Assembly (NCBI GenBank): GCA_037447655.1
Contig: JBBHKE010000336.1
Location: forward strand, 34,182-98,181
DNA length: 64,000 nucleotides
Origin: Zygnema cylindricum
Taxonomy: Eukaryota > Streptophyta > Zygnematophyceae > Zygnematales > Zygnemataceae
Reading direction: 5' to 3'
In this document: positions 53,519 through 64,000 of the stretch, piece by piece
Numbering within the stretch: the stretch's first letter is position 1
Layout of the letters: the number at the start of each line of letters is the position of its first letter
Position numbers and translations under genes: made by a program
Notes under the pieces: generated by a model
Told to the model about the DNA's origin: nothing
Databases searched by the model: none
Seen by the model: the letters and a program-made list of their open reading frames with translations, nothing else

Positions 53519-54400
53519 CAATGAAATGGCATAAGAGGTTGGGACATGTGCCTTTAGACAGACTGGAAGAAATAAAAATGAAATAAATAGTAGAAGGGAT
53601 CCAGTTTGAAGATGTTGAGATGTTTGAAGATGATGAGATTTTAGATGATTACAGTGGGTGTGCAGAAAGGAAAACTCACAGGCTACCTTTTCTCAAAGTT
53701 GCAACCTTTAGGGGAGAAAAAGTGTTAGATCCGATTAACAATGATATATAGGGTCAAGCTAGGGTCCCATCAGCTAGAGGTAAAAGATACATGCTCACTA
53801 TCACAGATGGTTGGTCCAGATACTCTCGAGTAAGTCTTTTTAACTCTAAGTCTAAAGCCTCAAGGTATTTTAGAGAGTACAAATCATGGAATAAAATATC
53901 CATGGAACTCCTATAAAAATAATAAAGAGTGACAATGGAGGAGAATACACTTCTAATATGTTTGAAGAGTTTTTATGAGATGAGCGAATCCAACATCAAA
54001 AAATTGTTCCTAATAACCCGGAACAGAATGGGGTAGCTGAAAGATTGAATCGGACTGTAGGAGATAGTGTTAGAAGTATGTTGAGTGACAAGAGAATAAG
54101 AAGACCGTTTTGGGCCGAGGCAATGAACTGTGCTAATAACCTCAAAAATAAATTGGGTCATTAACTTAGTTCAGGAAGAGACACCATATGAAAGATGGAC
54201 ACGTAAAAAACTTGATTTATCTCATTTGAAAGTGTTTGGAAGTCAAGTTTATAGTATGAACACAGATAAAGCCAGCTGAAAAGTGAATGCAAAGGGTAAA
54301 CCTAGATACCTAGTGGGATATGACGAGGATGTAAAAGGATATAGAGTGTGTGATATTGACAAAAAAGATATAATCTTTGTAAAGCATCTAATGAAAATAA
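53519..54400 (+). pseudogene. Integrase of element C
   Basis: MKWHKRLGHVPLDRLEEIKM, a degraded CxxC (DYSGCAERK), IKSDNGGEYTSNMFEEFL, NPEQNGVAERLNRTV and PFWAEAMNCANNLKN are recognisable across several stops. Ends with KGKPRYLVGYDEDVKGYRVC. Confidence 0.85.
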
Positions 54401-54789
54401 ATGAAGGGAAATTTGTATATCCCTTTAAATACAACAAAATTGTCAAAATCATATTTGAAAGTGACCATGACTTTGAAAACAAAAGATATCGGGGAAAACT
54501 CATCAAGACAATGCAACGACAACATAAGGAAAATTTGAAGTGGAAAAAGAGATTCCTCCCACATTAGACGAGAGGGGAGATAAAGCAACTTATGTGGTCT
54601 CCATGGATATGGGAGCGGAGGAGCATCCAAAGAAGAATCAGAGGATGCCATCCTTACCCGCAACTGAATTTGAAGGTGGAAGAAGGAGAATTAAAAGACT
54701 CCAAGTAAAACAGGTAAACAAAAATTGACAAAACTGTCACACACGAATGAGCCTCAAACTTATTCCCAGGCCATCAATAGTTCTTAAAG

Positions 54790-55650
54790 TAGTAGATGGA
54801 TGACAGCTATTAATGAGGAAATGGCATCTATAATGAAAGCTAACACATGGGAATTAGCGGATTGCCCTCCGGATAGATAACTGATCGGATGCAAATGGGT
54901 TATTAAGCCAATCTGAACCACGATAATTCAATTGAAAGATAAAAAGCTTGGTTAGTAGCAAAGATTTACACACAGAAAGAGGGGATAGATTATAAAGAAA
55001 ACTTCGCTCCAGTAATAAGATTTTTTTCGATCAAAATTCTCCTTAGTATGGCAGTAGCGAAAGACATGGAGATTCACCAAATAGATAATAAAACAACTTT
55101 TCTTCACAGAGAATTGGAGGAAGAAATCTGCATGAAGCAACCAAAAGGCTTTGTGGAGAATGGACACGAGGTGTGCAACTTAATCAAGTCATGTGTGCAA
55201 ATTGATAAAGTCTTTGTATTGACTTAAGCAGGCGCCACGAAAATGGAACATCAAGCAGGATGAGTTCTTAACTAACCTTGGATATATCCAAATCAGTTCG
55301 GTCCATTCTATCTATTTGTTTGAAGATGAGAATGGTGTCATTTTTATTGCTATCTATGTTGATAATTTGTTACCTTTCAGTAAGTCAATTGAAAAGATGA
55401 ATAAGTCAAAGAAGGATTTGAGGAGTCTGTTTGATATGAAGGATCTAGGGGGGGCTAGATATATTCTAGGAATTCAGATGGAAACAGATAGAGAAAAGGG
55501 AATGATAAAACTGGTTCAGAAAATAGCATTAGGGAACATGTTGGAAAATTTTCTGATAGAGAAAACCATCAGTTGCTCTACTCCTAAACTTAAACAAGGT
55601 GAGAAAGCCATTAGTTGCTCTCTTTTTATGAACTTAAAGAAGGTTTTTGA
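54790..55650 (+). pseudogene. Reverse transcriptase of element C
   Basis: Begins with WMTAINEEMASIMKANTWEL (about 54795), then broken segments. GVIFIAIYVDNLLPF has YVDN in place of YVDD, so the catalytic pair is lost. MKDLGGARYILGIQMETDRE follows. Heavily mutated. Confidence 0.85.
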
Positions 55651-56069
55651 GGGGAGGTAAGAGGGATGAATAGTAATCACAGATGACTAGATGGATGAAA
55701 AGGAGAGAGAGTTCTTGAAACACATCCTCTATAACCAAATCCTAAGGAGTTTAATATACTATATAAACTGTACGCGGCCGCACATAGCGACAGCTGTAGG
55801 AGTTCTAAGTAGGAGTCTAAATGATCCTAAGAAAAGAGACTGGGAGGCACCAAAGAGAGTGATGAGATACTTGGTAGCAACCAAGGATCTATGGTTGCAT
55901 TGGGCGGGGAAAACAATGGCATCACCATTTGGAGTGATGCCAGTCATGGGGATGTGCCAATGAGATGATGCACGTCTGTATATGTCTTACAAGTCAGGTC
56001 GAGAGCTTGTTCTTGGAGCAGCAAGCAACAAAAGTTCGTAGCTCAGTCAACTATCATGTGGGTCAAATC

Positions 56070-56793
56070 TGATAGGATGGAATAATAAAACACTGAGTGC
56101 AAATGCAAGCGGAAGCATAAAAGATAAAACACACACAAGAGAAAGATAACCCCACGGAAGCCAATATATTCCACGGAGAACTTTTCTTACATAGTTTCCT
56201 CACACCCCCAAAACACTCTCACTTCTAACTCCTCTTAATCATATAAAAGATAATCTTCGCTAACCTCCTCTAACTCTTCAAGAAACACCACAAAGTTATC
56301 AAACTCCCTTAACTCATTGCAATCATTCATAATCTACAAGGAGGATCATTTCTCACTCAATTGATAAAAACCTCTCTCTCACTACGCCTCGATATACTCT
56401 TTCAAACGTCACGTAACAATACCAACCAATACGTACATGTTAAACGCACTAAGCGCTAACCAAGTACGCGACTAGAAACGCGTAAGAGTCAACGTGGTGA
56501 AACAAACGACCGACAAGTGCGAACCGACTTGAACTACACGATATGGCTAGAAAAGTCAACTGCGAACTAACTTGAACCACACGGTACGACTAGAACTTAC
56601 GTGAACCGAAACGACCAAATTTTTTCCACGTCAGTTCTATAGTACGACTCAAACTTACGTGAAACGGAACGAACAAACAATTTCCACGTCACTTCAAATA
56701 TATAGCGACGAAACTACTTCGTCGCTGGTCATCGCAGCTTGAGCTACGAGAATGTCTCGTCGCTAAATAAGGTCTCGGTACTTAATCCTAACA
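56070..56793 (-). repeat. 3' LTR of element D
   Basis: TGTTAGGATTAAGTACC...CCATCCTATCA on the minus strand. Contains inverted GCGACGAAGTAGTTTCGTCGC (about 56704-56725), a strong hairpin. Confidence 0.9.
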
Positions 56794-56804
56794 TTCCCCC
56801 TCTT
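56794..56804 (-). promoter_or_regulatory. Polypurine tract of element D
   Basis: AAGAGGGGGAA on the minus strand, adjacent to the 3' LTR. Similar purine tracts recur inside the element (see findings). Confidence 0.75.
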
Positions 56805-56827
56805 ATTGAGACACTTAAAGCCCCCTC

Positions 56828-56920
56828 TTACTCCATGCCCACTAACTTCTTTCCCATTTCATATACTTTTTTTAATGCTCCTTTGATTAACATATCAGCA
56901 GTTGTTTGTACACCCTCAAA
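56828..56920 (-). pseudogene. RNase H C-terminal remnant in element D
   Basis: VQTTADMLIKGALKKVYEMG then KKLVGME and stop, directly before the polypurine tract. This is the conserved tail of a Copia RNase H (ADxLTKAL) and shows that D descends from an autonomous Copia element. Confidence 0.65.
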
Positions 56921-59083
56921 GGAACGCATGCGAACGTCAACCGAAAAAACTCCACGACAAAGTGAAACGATATCGGTCGTACAAATGTACGCCGCAACCC
57001 AAAAACAAATCTCCACATCGAACCGAAATAAAATTGTGCGTCGTGATGCAAAACATCGTAAATCATGCGGACGTCCGATTCACTCAAATGAAACCTCAAG
57101 ACCTTAAACGAACCAACAAGTACTTAAGTACGAATTAACTAATCAGACGCGGCGCGCAAAACGCGCGTCGGCAACGTACTACGACAAAATACTACCTCAA
57201 AACAAATACCACTACGATCAATATGACACAAAACCGTACAGTTACAGAGACCCTTCGTACAAACACTTCAGTAAGACAAGATACAAATAACTCTGACACA
57301 CAAAATCAACACTTAGCTGCCAACCGACGCTAACACAAACCCCACAGTGTAAAACCTAACAATCTCCCTCTTAATGTGGGAATTGTCGTACCGCCACCTC
57401 AACTCCAAAATAACGTAAACGAACTTAAACAAAACAGCAAAAGACAAACTAGACGACCCCGCGACAGACACGCGACGGCCGATTACAAATTTGAGTTTAA
57501 CAATCCCCCTCTTAAACTTGTAGTCATTACACCAATCACAACTTAAAACTTCCCCTCCGTAAAACATCATGAAGCATACGTAAACGACAAATTAAAACAC
57601 CAGATTAACGTACGAAATAAAGCATCAAATGTCTGACGTAAGAAACAATTATATCTCCTCGCGATTTTTCCATAAACGCCAAATCGAATAATCCCCCAAC
57701 TAGATCCTCACAAACTTGAATCAACTCCAAATGCCATAGCCCCCTTTGAAACGTTACAACTTGATTGCGATTTTTTTCCTTCAATCACCACTCAATATTC
57801 ATCCGTAACTTCGCGCGTCAAAATTCACGCATACGCCACATGGCGCTTCTCCATTTGTTCATAGAATCTCAAAAGATAACAAAATGCCGCTCCAAACGAA
57901 AAAAACGTAACACGGCGGTGAAATTTAGAAATCAAAAAAAATGAAAAGTCCATGCCGCAAATCCACGTCAAATAACTCCGTGTCACAACCTCCATCAAAA
58001 TTAGCACTTCTAAATATTTTTTTCGTCAACTGAAACCATAGTCACATCCACATGGTACCATAAGGTATGCAAAGATCCGTGTAAACAAATTTTGAATAAC
58101 TCTACGACCGACAAAATCTGACGACGACCAAAACGGCCGCCTGAATATCCGACATCATCGTTCATTCCCCAATGTACGACAATCGTCCAACCGACTCTTC
58201 GTACGGAACGACTTGTCCTCCTCTCATATATAACCCAAACAAAAACTTCACTTTTTTATTTTTTGTTGATAGTAAAAGATGTCACACTCTTTAATTCACT
58301 TATTTTTTCCCTATCTCAACACTCTTCTCTTTTACAACCTCCAATTTCGTTTTCCACTCTTCAAACTCTTTTAATTTAGAATACGACTGTGGGCTTCCAA
58401 CAACATTCCCGGAAACAAAATTCTCAACAGATAAAGTTGATTTTCCTCACATCACAAATAAAATGAAGCGAGTTTGAAATCTTTTCTCCTTGCCAAAAAT
58501 AAAAAAACTTATTCGGCCTCTTCCCCCTCATAACTTGAATCTCATTTGAACAAATTTGTTCTCTCCTTTTATCTTCCTCCGATTTGGATTTGTTAAATCT
58601 AAATTAGAACTGGATTTAAAACCTTTAAATATCACAGAATTCAAAGACACTCGAGAAATAAAAATTTCATCACTCTAATAATCAATGTAAACTTCAATGT
58701 CATTCTTGATGTCAACATTTTCCTTCAATTATTCAAACCGAAATGGACATGCGCTTTCTCCTCCAATGCAAAATGCACGATGCACAAGAAATCATGAATT
58801 TCGCTCTCCTTATAAAAATCAAAATTTTCTCTCATTCTTCATCTCCTCTCATCGAATTAATCATTAAAATACGAATCAAAAATCATAGTCCATCGTCGGT
58901 ATAATTTCCAAACTCAAAATAATTTGTAAATTCAACACGGTCGCAGCTTACACCGCGATCACCTCAATCGCCTTTTTTGCGATCTCTTCCACTACCGACA
59001 TAGTTTAACAAAGTATTGAGAAAAAAAAATGTTCTCAAGTTCTTTAAATGCCTCCTCTCCTCCTCGGAATTCTAAGTGACAGT
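56921..59083. other. Non-coding interior of element D
   Basis: About 2.2 kb without pol domains in any frame. Contains repeated CCCTCTTAA purine-tract-like sites (about 57362 and 57502, minus strand) and CG-containing tracts. Replacement sequence of unknown origin. Confidence 0.5.
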
Positions 59084-59284
59084 TTACCTCTTCTCTTTCT
59101 TCACATACTCGTCTCCTCCACTCTCATCTCCATCTCCATCAAAATAGGAATTTGAAGTATCCGGTAGATGATTCTTTTCCTTTTCTCCTCTTGATTTAGA
59201 TTGCAATAGGGCATCAATATACAACATCAATTTGTTGAAAACTTTCGGAAATTGATCTTCCAAATTAGTCGGGACTCCATACAT
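59084..59284 (-). pseudogene. Gag-like fragment in element D
   Basis: FPKVFNKLMLYIDALLQSKS followed by an acidic tail. It resembles both the ORF at 60072-60557 (FYKFTLYVDMKIQ) and the gag leader of E (LPKLMDGLFHYVDQRIS), suggesting a duplicated gag N-terminal segment. Confidence 0.4.
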
Positions 59285-60071
59285 TAGAGATTCTTCCTCA
59301 AATAAAACAAAAAAAATGGTTTCTCCAAACGAACGTCGAAGCCGCCAGGAGGGAAGGAGTACTCTTTTTCCTTCCGAAATAATAATCTCTCTCTACCTCC
59401 ACTTCATCTCTACTCTTTTCTTCTTTGAAACCCGGAACAAGAATCTGATTTCTCCTCTTTTTCTTCTTCTTCATCTTCATCAATTATTTCCAATCCTCCT
59501 CTTTGTAAATAAATGACCAAAACAGCCGGTAAAGATACCGGTCTTTCTCTAACACGGAACTCCTCTTCTTCCTCCTAATCATGGACATATTAAAATTTCA
59601 CTTCAACAAAATCCACATTAAAAAAAAATGTGCACTCATTGACGACAAAAATCAAATAAATCTGTACACATTCGAACTGCGGACAGAAATTGAGAAAACC
59701 AAACTTGAATGACTCCCTTTTACCCTCTCTTTCCCTCTCTTTTTGTTTCCCTCTCCCTCTCTCTTTCACTCTTCTTTCCCTACTCTCTTACATTCCATCT
59801 CCCTTTCTCTTACCCTCTCCTTCTCACCCTCTCGATCTGCCCAGAAATTGAGAATGCCAAACTTGAATGACGCTTCTTCCAAACTGATCAGCGATTTAGG
59901 TAATCACCACACCATTCACCTCGATTCACTTCGATTCATGTCTTCAACAAATAAACGTACAAAAGTATGGAATATAACTCCCTCCAAAAATAGATCTTCA
60001 AAATGTCGAGATTTACTTTCAACTCACGACAACACACTTACTTTCTTCTTCATAAACCACTCCTGTACACC

Positions 60072-60557
60072 TCAATCAATATACCACATCGGCAACTTCA
60101 TTTCTCCTCCCAAAAAAAAAATTATCTTCTTCTCTTCACTCTTCTTTCCACTCTTCTTCTCTCTCATCAAATCACTCTTTTTAATACACTTCTCATCACA
60201 CTTTTCTTCACTCCTCTCTTCAGTTTTTAATTCACTCTTCTCTTCTTCACCTTCTTCGACTTCTTCGACTACTTCTTCGGATTCTTCATCTACTTCTTCT
60301 TCATCATCTTCTTCTTCTACTTCAAAATAAGAAGCACCTCTATCCGGATCGAGATCCGGTTCACTCTTCAAAGGACAAAAGCCTTTTCTTTCTCCCATCT
60401 CAATCTGAATTTTCATATCAACATAAAGGGTAAACTTGTAGAACACGTCACACAACACCTCCTCTGAACTTCTTTCACCTCCGAATATATCTCGGCCAAA
60501 AGGAAGAGTAAGAAGGGCCTCCTCATATTGAGCCCCTCTAAGCTTGAATGACGCCAA
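60072..60557 (-). CDS. Gag-like N-terminal protein of element D
   Basis: 161 codons starting MASFKLRGAQYEEALLTLPF about 60 bases after the primer site. A globular start with LCDVFYKFTLYVDMKIQIEM is followed by a long Glu/Asp-rich stretch (VEEEDDEEEVDEESEEVVEE) and a Lys-rich tail. The layout parallels the acidic gag leader of element E. No zinc knuckle or protease site. It may help packaging or be a relic. The acidic stretch is low complexity and gives false Ser-rich ORFs on the other strand. Confidence 0.45.
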   Translation of the reverse strand: MASFKLRGAQYEEALLTLPFGRDIFGGERSSEEVLCDVFYKFTLYVDMKIQIEMGERKGFCPLKSEPDLDPDRGASYFEVEEEDDEEEVDEESEEVVEEVEEGEEEKSELKTEERSEEKCDEKCIKKSDLMREKKSGKKSEEKKIIFFLGGEMKLPMWYID

Positions 60558-60615
60558 ATCCTCCTTCCTTCCTTCTGTCTCTTCATCATCCTAACACTCA
60601 TGGAGTTCTACATCC

Positions 60616-60628
60616 TGCTCCGATACCA
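60616..60628 (-). promoter_or_regulatory. Primer-binding site of element D
   Basis: TGGTATCGGAGCA on the minus strand, two bases after the 5' LTR; complementary to the 3' end of initiator tRNA-Met with one mismatch. Confidence 0.8.
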
Positions 60629-60630
60629 AT

Positions 60631-61384
60631 TGATAGGATGGAATAATAAAACACTGAGTGCAAATGCAAGCGGAAGCATAAAAGATAAAACACACACCAG
60701 AGAAAGATAACCCCACGGAAGCCAATATATTCAACGGAGAACTTTTCTTACATAGTTTCCTCACACCCTCAAAACACTCTCACTTCTAACTCCTCTTAAT
60801 CATATAAAAGATAATCTTCACTAACCTCCTCTAACTCCTCAAGAAACACCACAAAGCTATCAAACTCCCTTAACTCATTGAACTCCTTCATAATCTACAA
60901 GGAGGATCAACTCTCACTCAATTGATTAAAACCTCTCTCTCACTACTCCTCGATATACTCTTTCAAACGTCACGTAACAATACCAACCAAACCGTACATG
61001 TTAAACGCACTAAGCGCTAACCAATCAAACTACACCAAGACGCAACACAACACAGTACACGACTAGAAACGCGTAAGAGTCAACGTGGTGAAACAAACGA
61101 CCGAAAAGTGCGAACCGACTTGAACTACACGATATGGCTAGAAAAGTCAACTGCGAACTGACTTGAACCACACGGTACGACTAGAACTTACGTGAACCGA
61201 AACGACCAAACAATTTCCACGTCACTTCTATAGTAGGACTCAAACTTACGTGAAACGAAACGAACAAACAATTTCCACGTCACTTCAAATATCTAGCGAC
61301 GAAACTACTTCGTCGCTGGTCGTCGCTGCTTTAGCTACGAGAATTTCTCGTCGCTAAATGAGGTCTCAATACTTAATCGTGACA
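60631..61384 (-). repeat. 5' LTR of element D
   Basis: Partner of 56070-56793. It carries an extra ~30 bases (around 61022-61055, AATCAAACTACACCAAGACG) absent from the other LTR. Confidence 0.9.
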
Positions 61385-61682
61385 AAATCCTTGCTCTAAG
61401 AGCTTCGATTTATAAAGAGTAGTGTGCAAAATGTGTTTTGTGATAATCAAGCTGGCATCGCAATCAAAGCAAATCATAAGCATCACTATAAAATTAAACA
61501 CATGGATATCAGGTTAAGCTTTGTGAGGGAGAAAGTTGAGGTTTAAATTATTAAATGGGAATACAAGCCAGATGGGGAAATGATAGCGGATATGATGACA
61601 AATCTTGTGCCTTTTCCAAAATTGTTGTTTTTTAGAGAAAATTGTGGACTGAAACTTAAAAGTGACTAAGAATTAACGGGAG

Positions 61683-62628
61683 TGTTGAAGAGAGTAATTC
61701 TCAAATCACTTTCCTAGACTTTAGGCAAGAAAAAGAGAGAGTTAGGCGGAGAGCCACCATGGCTGACTCCTTACAAGACAAAGTGTAGACTAAAGAGAGA
61801 GTGAGAGACAAAAGGAGTACTTAACAGAAGATTTGGACCAATCTGGATTTGATCCTAGGTCTTGCAAAGACCATCATAGTCGTCCGCCTTTTCCACTAAG
61901 TCGTAAAAGAATCATTGTAGAAAGAGGGTTGAACACTTTACGCGCAAATGTTTCATTTAACGGCGAACCGACAAACTGGTGAACATGGAACAAGGAAAGT
62001 ACAAACAGCCGCAAAGAACATTTTGCGCGCCGCCGAAATCGGATGGACGACATTGATTAAGAAAATACCAGCGGACAGCCAGAATGTGTGCCGGCGTCCC
62101 GGAATGGCTCTTTTGGCGGCTTATGCCAAAAATAGCCAACAGATTGACAAGTGGCAAGTCCTTAGAGGTCAGCAAAGGGAGACAAGACAAATCCATGGCG
62201 TCGGAAATAGAAGGTACATAGTTATCATTGGTGTCGTACAGAAGCCGTATAGACCGTACCGCGGCTAATGCATCTTCTTTTGTACAAATTAAACGTTACA
62301 ATATTTTGATTGGTAGATAGGTCACTAGATAGGGGTTGTGAGTAGGACTTTAGAACTTAGGTAGTTTTCCAGGACCTCTCTCCCAGAGAGCTTCTATATA
62401 TATTTGCTCACTTTGATCAACCATAACATTCCGCTCGGTTGAGTGTTTTCATTTATTCTTTTTGCGGCGAACTCAAGGGAGTCCTGCGCTCAGTAAGGTG
62501 AAGTTAGTCCGAATTGTTGCTTGCTTGGGTGGCTGCTATTCTTGTTCAGACCAAAGTGGGTGTCGACTATCCTAGAGGCTTAGCTTGAGTTGTGCATTAT
62601 GGGAGCCTATGGAGCCCCCAGAATTTCA
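61683..62628 (+). repeat. 3' LTR of element C (946 bp)
   Basis: TGTTGAAGAG...AGAATTTCA. Shares its end, the CTCTCCCAGAGAG / TATATATA promoter region (about 62383-62405) and the GGCG(A)ACTCAAGGGAGTCC block with the solo LTR at 23230-24534. Confidence 0.85.
61845..61910 (-). other. Antisense tRNA-like module in the LTR of C
   Basis: On the minus strand ACTTAGTGGAAAAGGCGGAC resembles a tRNA D-arm/A-box and GGATCAAATCC (61845-61855) a B-box, about 40 bases apart, as in tRNA genes. Strand is opposite to the LTR, as in B and the solo LTR. Confidence 0.5.
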
Positions 62629-62639
62629 AGTTGCTCAAG

Positions 62640-63960
62640 TGGATGGCTGGTTGTGAGTGGTGGAGAACGATTGGCTCGAAGTGAGTGGCTACGTGTGAAT
62701 AGTTGATAGTGAGTGGTTAAAAAGAAGTGGTTGGTAGTGAGTTCAGTGTTTGATTGATAAAAATGGTTGGGCGTCTGTGGCTGGTAGTGAATGGTTAGGA
62801 GTGAGTTGTTATTGAGTGACTAAGTGTGAGTGGCTAATGGGACAGGGGTAGGACAAAATTCCTTCGAGCAAGTGGCTAAGAGTGCGTGGATTTTAGTGAT
62901 TGGTTGAAAGTGAGGGATTATGATTGAGTGGCTCGAGAGTAGTGGCTCGGAATAAGTGATTAGGAGTGGGACTAAAGGGCTGGAAGTAAGTGGCTCGTTG
63001 TTGGTGGCTCAAAGAGTGTGACAGGGAATGAGTGGTTGGCAGTGAGTGGTAAGTGTTTATGTTTTATAGTGAACGGTTAAGAGTGAGGGGTAGGTTGTGA
63101 GAGGTTGGGAGTGAGTGATTGCAAGTGAGTGACTCAACATGAGTGGCCAAATGTGAGTGGTTAGGACTTAATGGTTGGGAGTGAGTGGTTAAGAAGAAGT
63201 GGTTTGAAGTGAGTTGAGCGAGAAAAATGACTAAGAGTGAGTGGCTAATGCGAGTAGGTAAGATTGAATCCCTTGAAGTGAGTGATTAGGAGTGAGTGGT
63301 GAGTGGCTAGGACCAAGCAGCCTAAAAGAAGTGGCTCGTAGTAAGTGGCTGGGAGAGTGTGACGGGGAATGGGTAGTTGGGAGTGGATAGTGTTAATGTT
63401 TCAGAGTGAATGGTTAAGAGTGAGCGTTAAGGTGTGAGTGGTTGGGATTGAGGGGCTAAGAAGTGAGTGATTATGAGTGAGTGACTTCAAATGAATGGCC
63501 AAAAGTGGGTGGTTAGGAGTGAATGGTTAAGAGGGAGCGACTCGAGTGGTTAAGAGTGAGTGGCTTGTAGTGTCTTGCTCGAAAAGTGTAGCCAGGAGTG
63601 GTTGAGTGTATGGCTAAGAGTCAATTGTTTGTAGATATTGAACAAAAGTAGATTGTGGGAATGGTTAAGGATGAGTTGTTTGCAGGATGTGATTGAGAGT
63701 GGGTGGATTTTAATGAATAGTTGATAGTGTGTGGTTGAGAACGAGTGGTCGACACTAAATAGGAAAAAGTTAATGATTTAAGGTTTTGTGGCAAAAAGTG
63801 AATGGGCGACAAGTGAAGAGTTTGTGGAAAAGAATGATTGGCTCAAAGCGAGAGTAATTGAGAATGAGTGGTTCGGATTGAGTGGCTATAAATCAATCAC
63901 TCCTGAGGGGCTAAGAGTGAGTGGCTCCGAGTGGGCGTAGCTAAGAATAAATATCTGAAG
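62640..63960 (+). repeat. 1.3 kb minisatellite of GAGTGAGTGGTTGGGA-type units
   Basis: Dozens of imperfect units built on GAGTGGTTNGGAGTGAGTGGCT, mostly 10-14 bases apart, beginning just after the LTR of C and continuing to near the window end. T, G and A rich with little C. Confidence 0.85.
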
Positions 63961-64000
63961 GTTAATGGTTTAGACTAGGAGTATGGAGAAGGAGAGGGAG

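Larger units (their letters stand above)
56070..61384 (-). mobile_element. Non-autonomous LTR retrotransposon D (5.3 kb)
   Basis: Exact 5-bp TSD AAATC (56065-56069 and 61385-61389). LTRs 56070-56793 and 60631-61384 are nearly identical apart from a 30-bp indel. On the minus strand the 5' LTR is followed by a tRNA-Met primer site (TGGTATCGGAGCA) and the 3' LTR is preceded by AAGAGGGGGAA. The 3.8 kb interior has only a gag-like ORF and a scrap of RNase H, with no protease, integrase or RT. It must rely on another Copia element in trans. Confidence 0.9.
55691..61672 (+). pseudogene. RNase H of element C, split by element D
   Basis: YYINCTRPHIATAVGVLSRS and WEAPKRVMRYLVATKDLWLH (55740-55910), then WSDASHGD-like sequence in another frame, and QQKFVAQST at about 56025. 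The reading is interrupted at 56069 by D and resumes at 61385 with FCDNQAGIAIKANHKHHYKI, KHMDIRLSFVREKVE and DGEMIADMMTNLVPFPKLL. Confidence 0.85.
52307..62628 (+). mobile_element. Copia LTR retrotransposon C, 5' truncated, split by element D
   Basis: Starts in mid-gag and runs through protease, integrase, RT and RNase H to a polypurine tract (AACGGGAG, 61675-61682) and a 3' LTR (61683-62628). Element D occupies 56070-61384. Stops and frameshifts occur in every domain. Its proteins are close to those of B in reverse orientation, making B and C an inverted pair. Confidence 0.9.

Noticed and set aside
59743-60330. Ser-rich 195-codon plus-strand ORF
   Set aside because: Mirror of the Glu-rich gag-like ORF of element D; low complexity.

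Overview
The window looks like nuclear DNA of a streptophyte (a charophyte-grade alga or an early-diverging land plant; species not determined). Pointers: a spliced gene with a plastid-type transit peptide and a PDZ-like fold, plant-type introns, Copia and Gypsy LTR retrotransposons with plant-type initiator-tRNA primer sites, hAT/Tc1-mariner/Harbinger-type MITEs, TTTAGGG-like motifs, and no bacterial-style operons. Two 10-N assembly gaps lie at 12986-12995 and 41374-41383. I see no rRNA gene, intact tRNA gene, CRISPR array or prokaryotic gene.

Layout. 1-8 kb is the most gene-like part: a possible secreted protein (1497-1964, +) behind a GA-rich leader, and a four-exon plastid-targeted PDZ-like protein on the minus strand (4859-7854) whose exons join in frame. 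8-22 kb is a field of MITEs, several with exact target-site duplications (TSDs), plus a 2 kb purine minisatellite (14.1-16.15 kb) and a 2.5 kb palindromic foldback element (16173-18693) with three other MITEs nested in its arms. 22.2-29.0 kb is a Copia element (A, minus strand) split by a solo LTR. A decayed hAT transposase with a BED finger follows (29.26-30.21 kb). 31-34.7 kb is TE-poor and may hold exons of a BSD-domain-like host gene.

35-62.6 kb is a nested retrotransposon cluster. Copia element E (plus) is cut at 39163 by Gypsy element G (minus). G encodes gag, protease, a C5 cytosine DNA methyltransferase, a damaged RT, RNase H, integrase and a C-terminal PHD finger. Copia element B (minus) sits in the gag of G. 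Its 5' LTR is truncated and abuts Copia element C (plus) head to head. C is split in its RNase H by D, a complete but non-autonomous LTR element (56070-61384) with a perfect 5-bp TSD. The window ends in a minisatellite (62.6-64 kb).

A, B and C are one Copia lineage; the primer sites preserved in A and B match the anticodon half of initiator tRNA-Met. E and D use the usual 3'-end tRNA-Met site. The most unusual system is element G, a Gypsy retroelement that carries both a DNA methyltransferase and a PHD finger, that is, a chromatin writer and a putative chromatin reader in one element.
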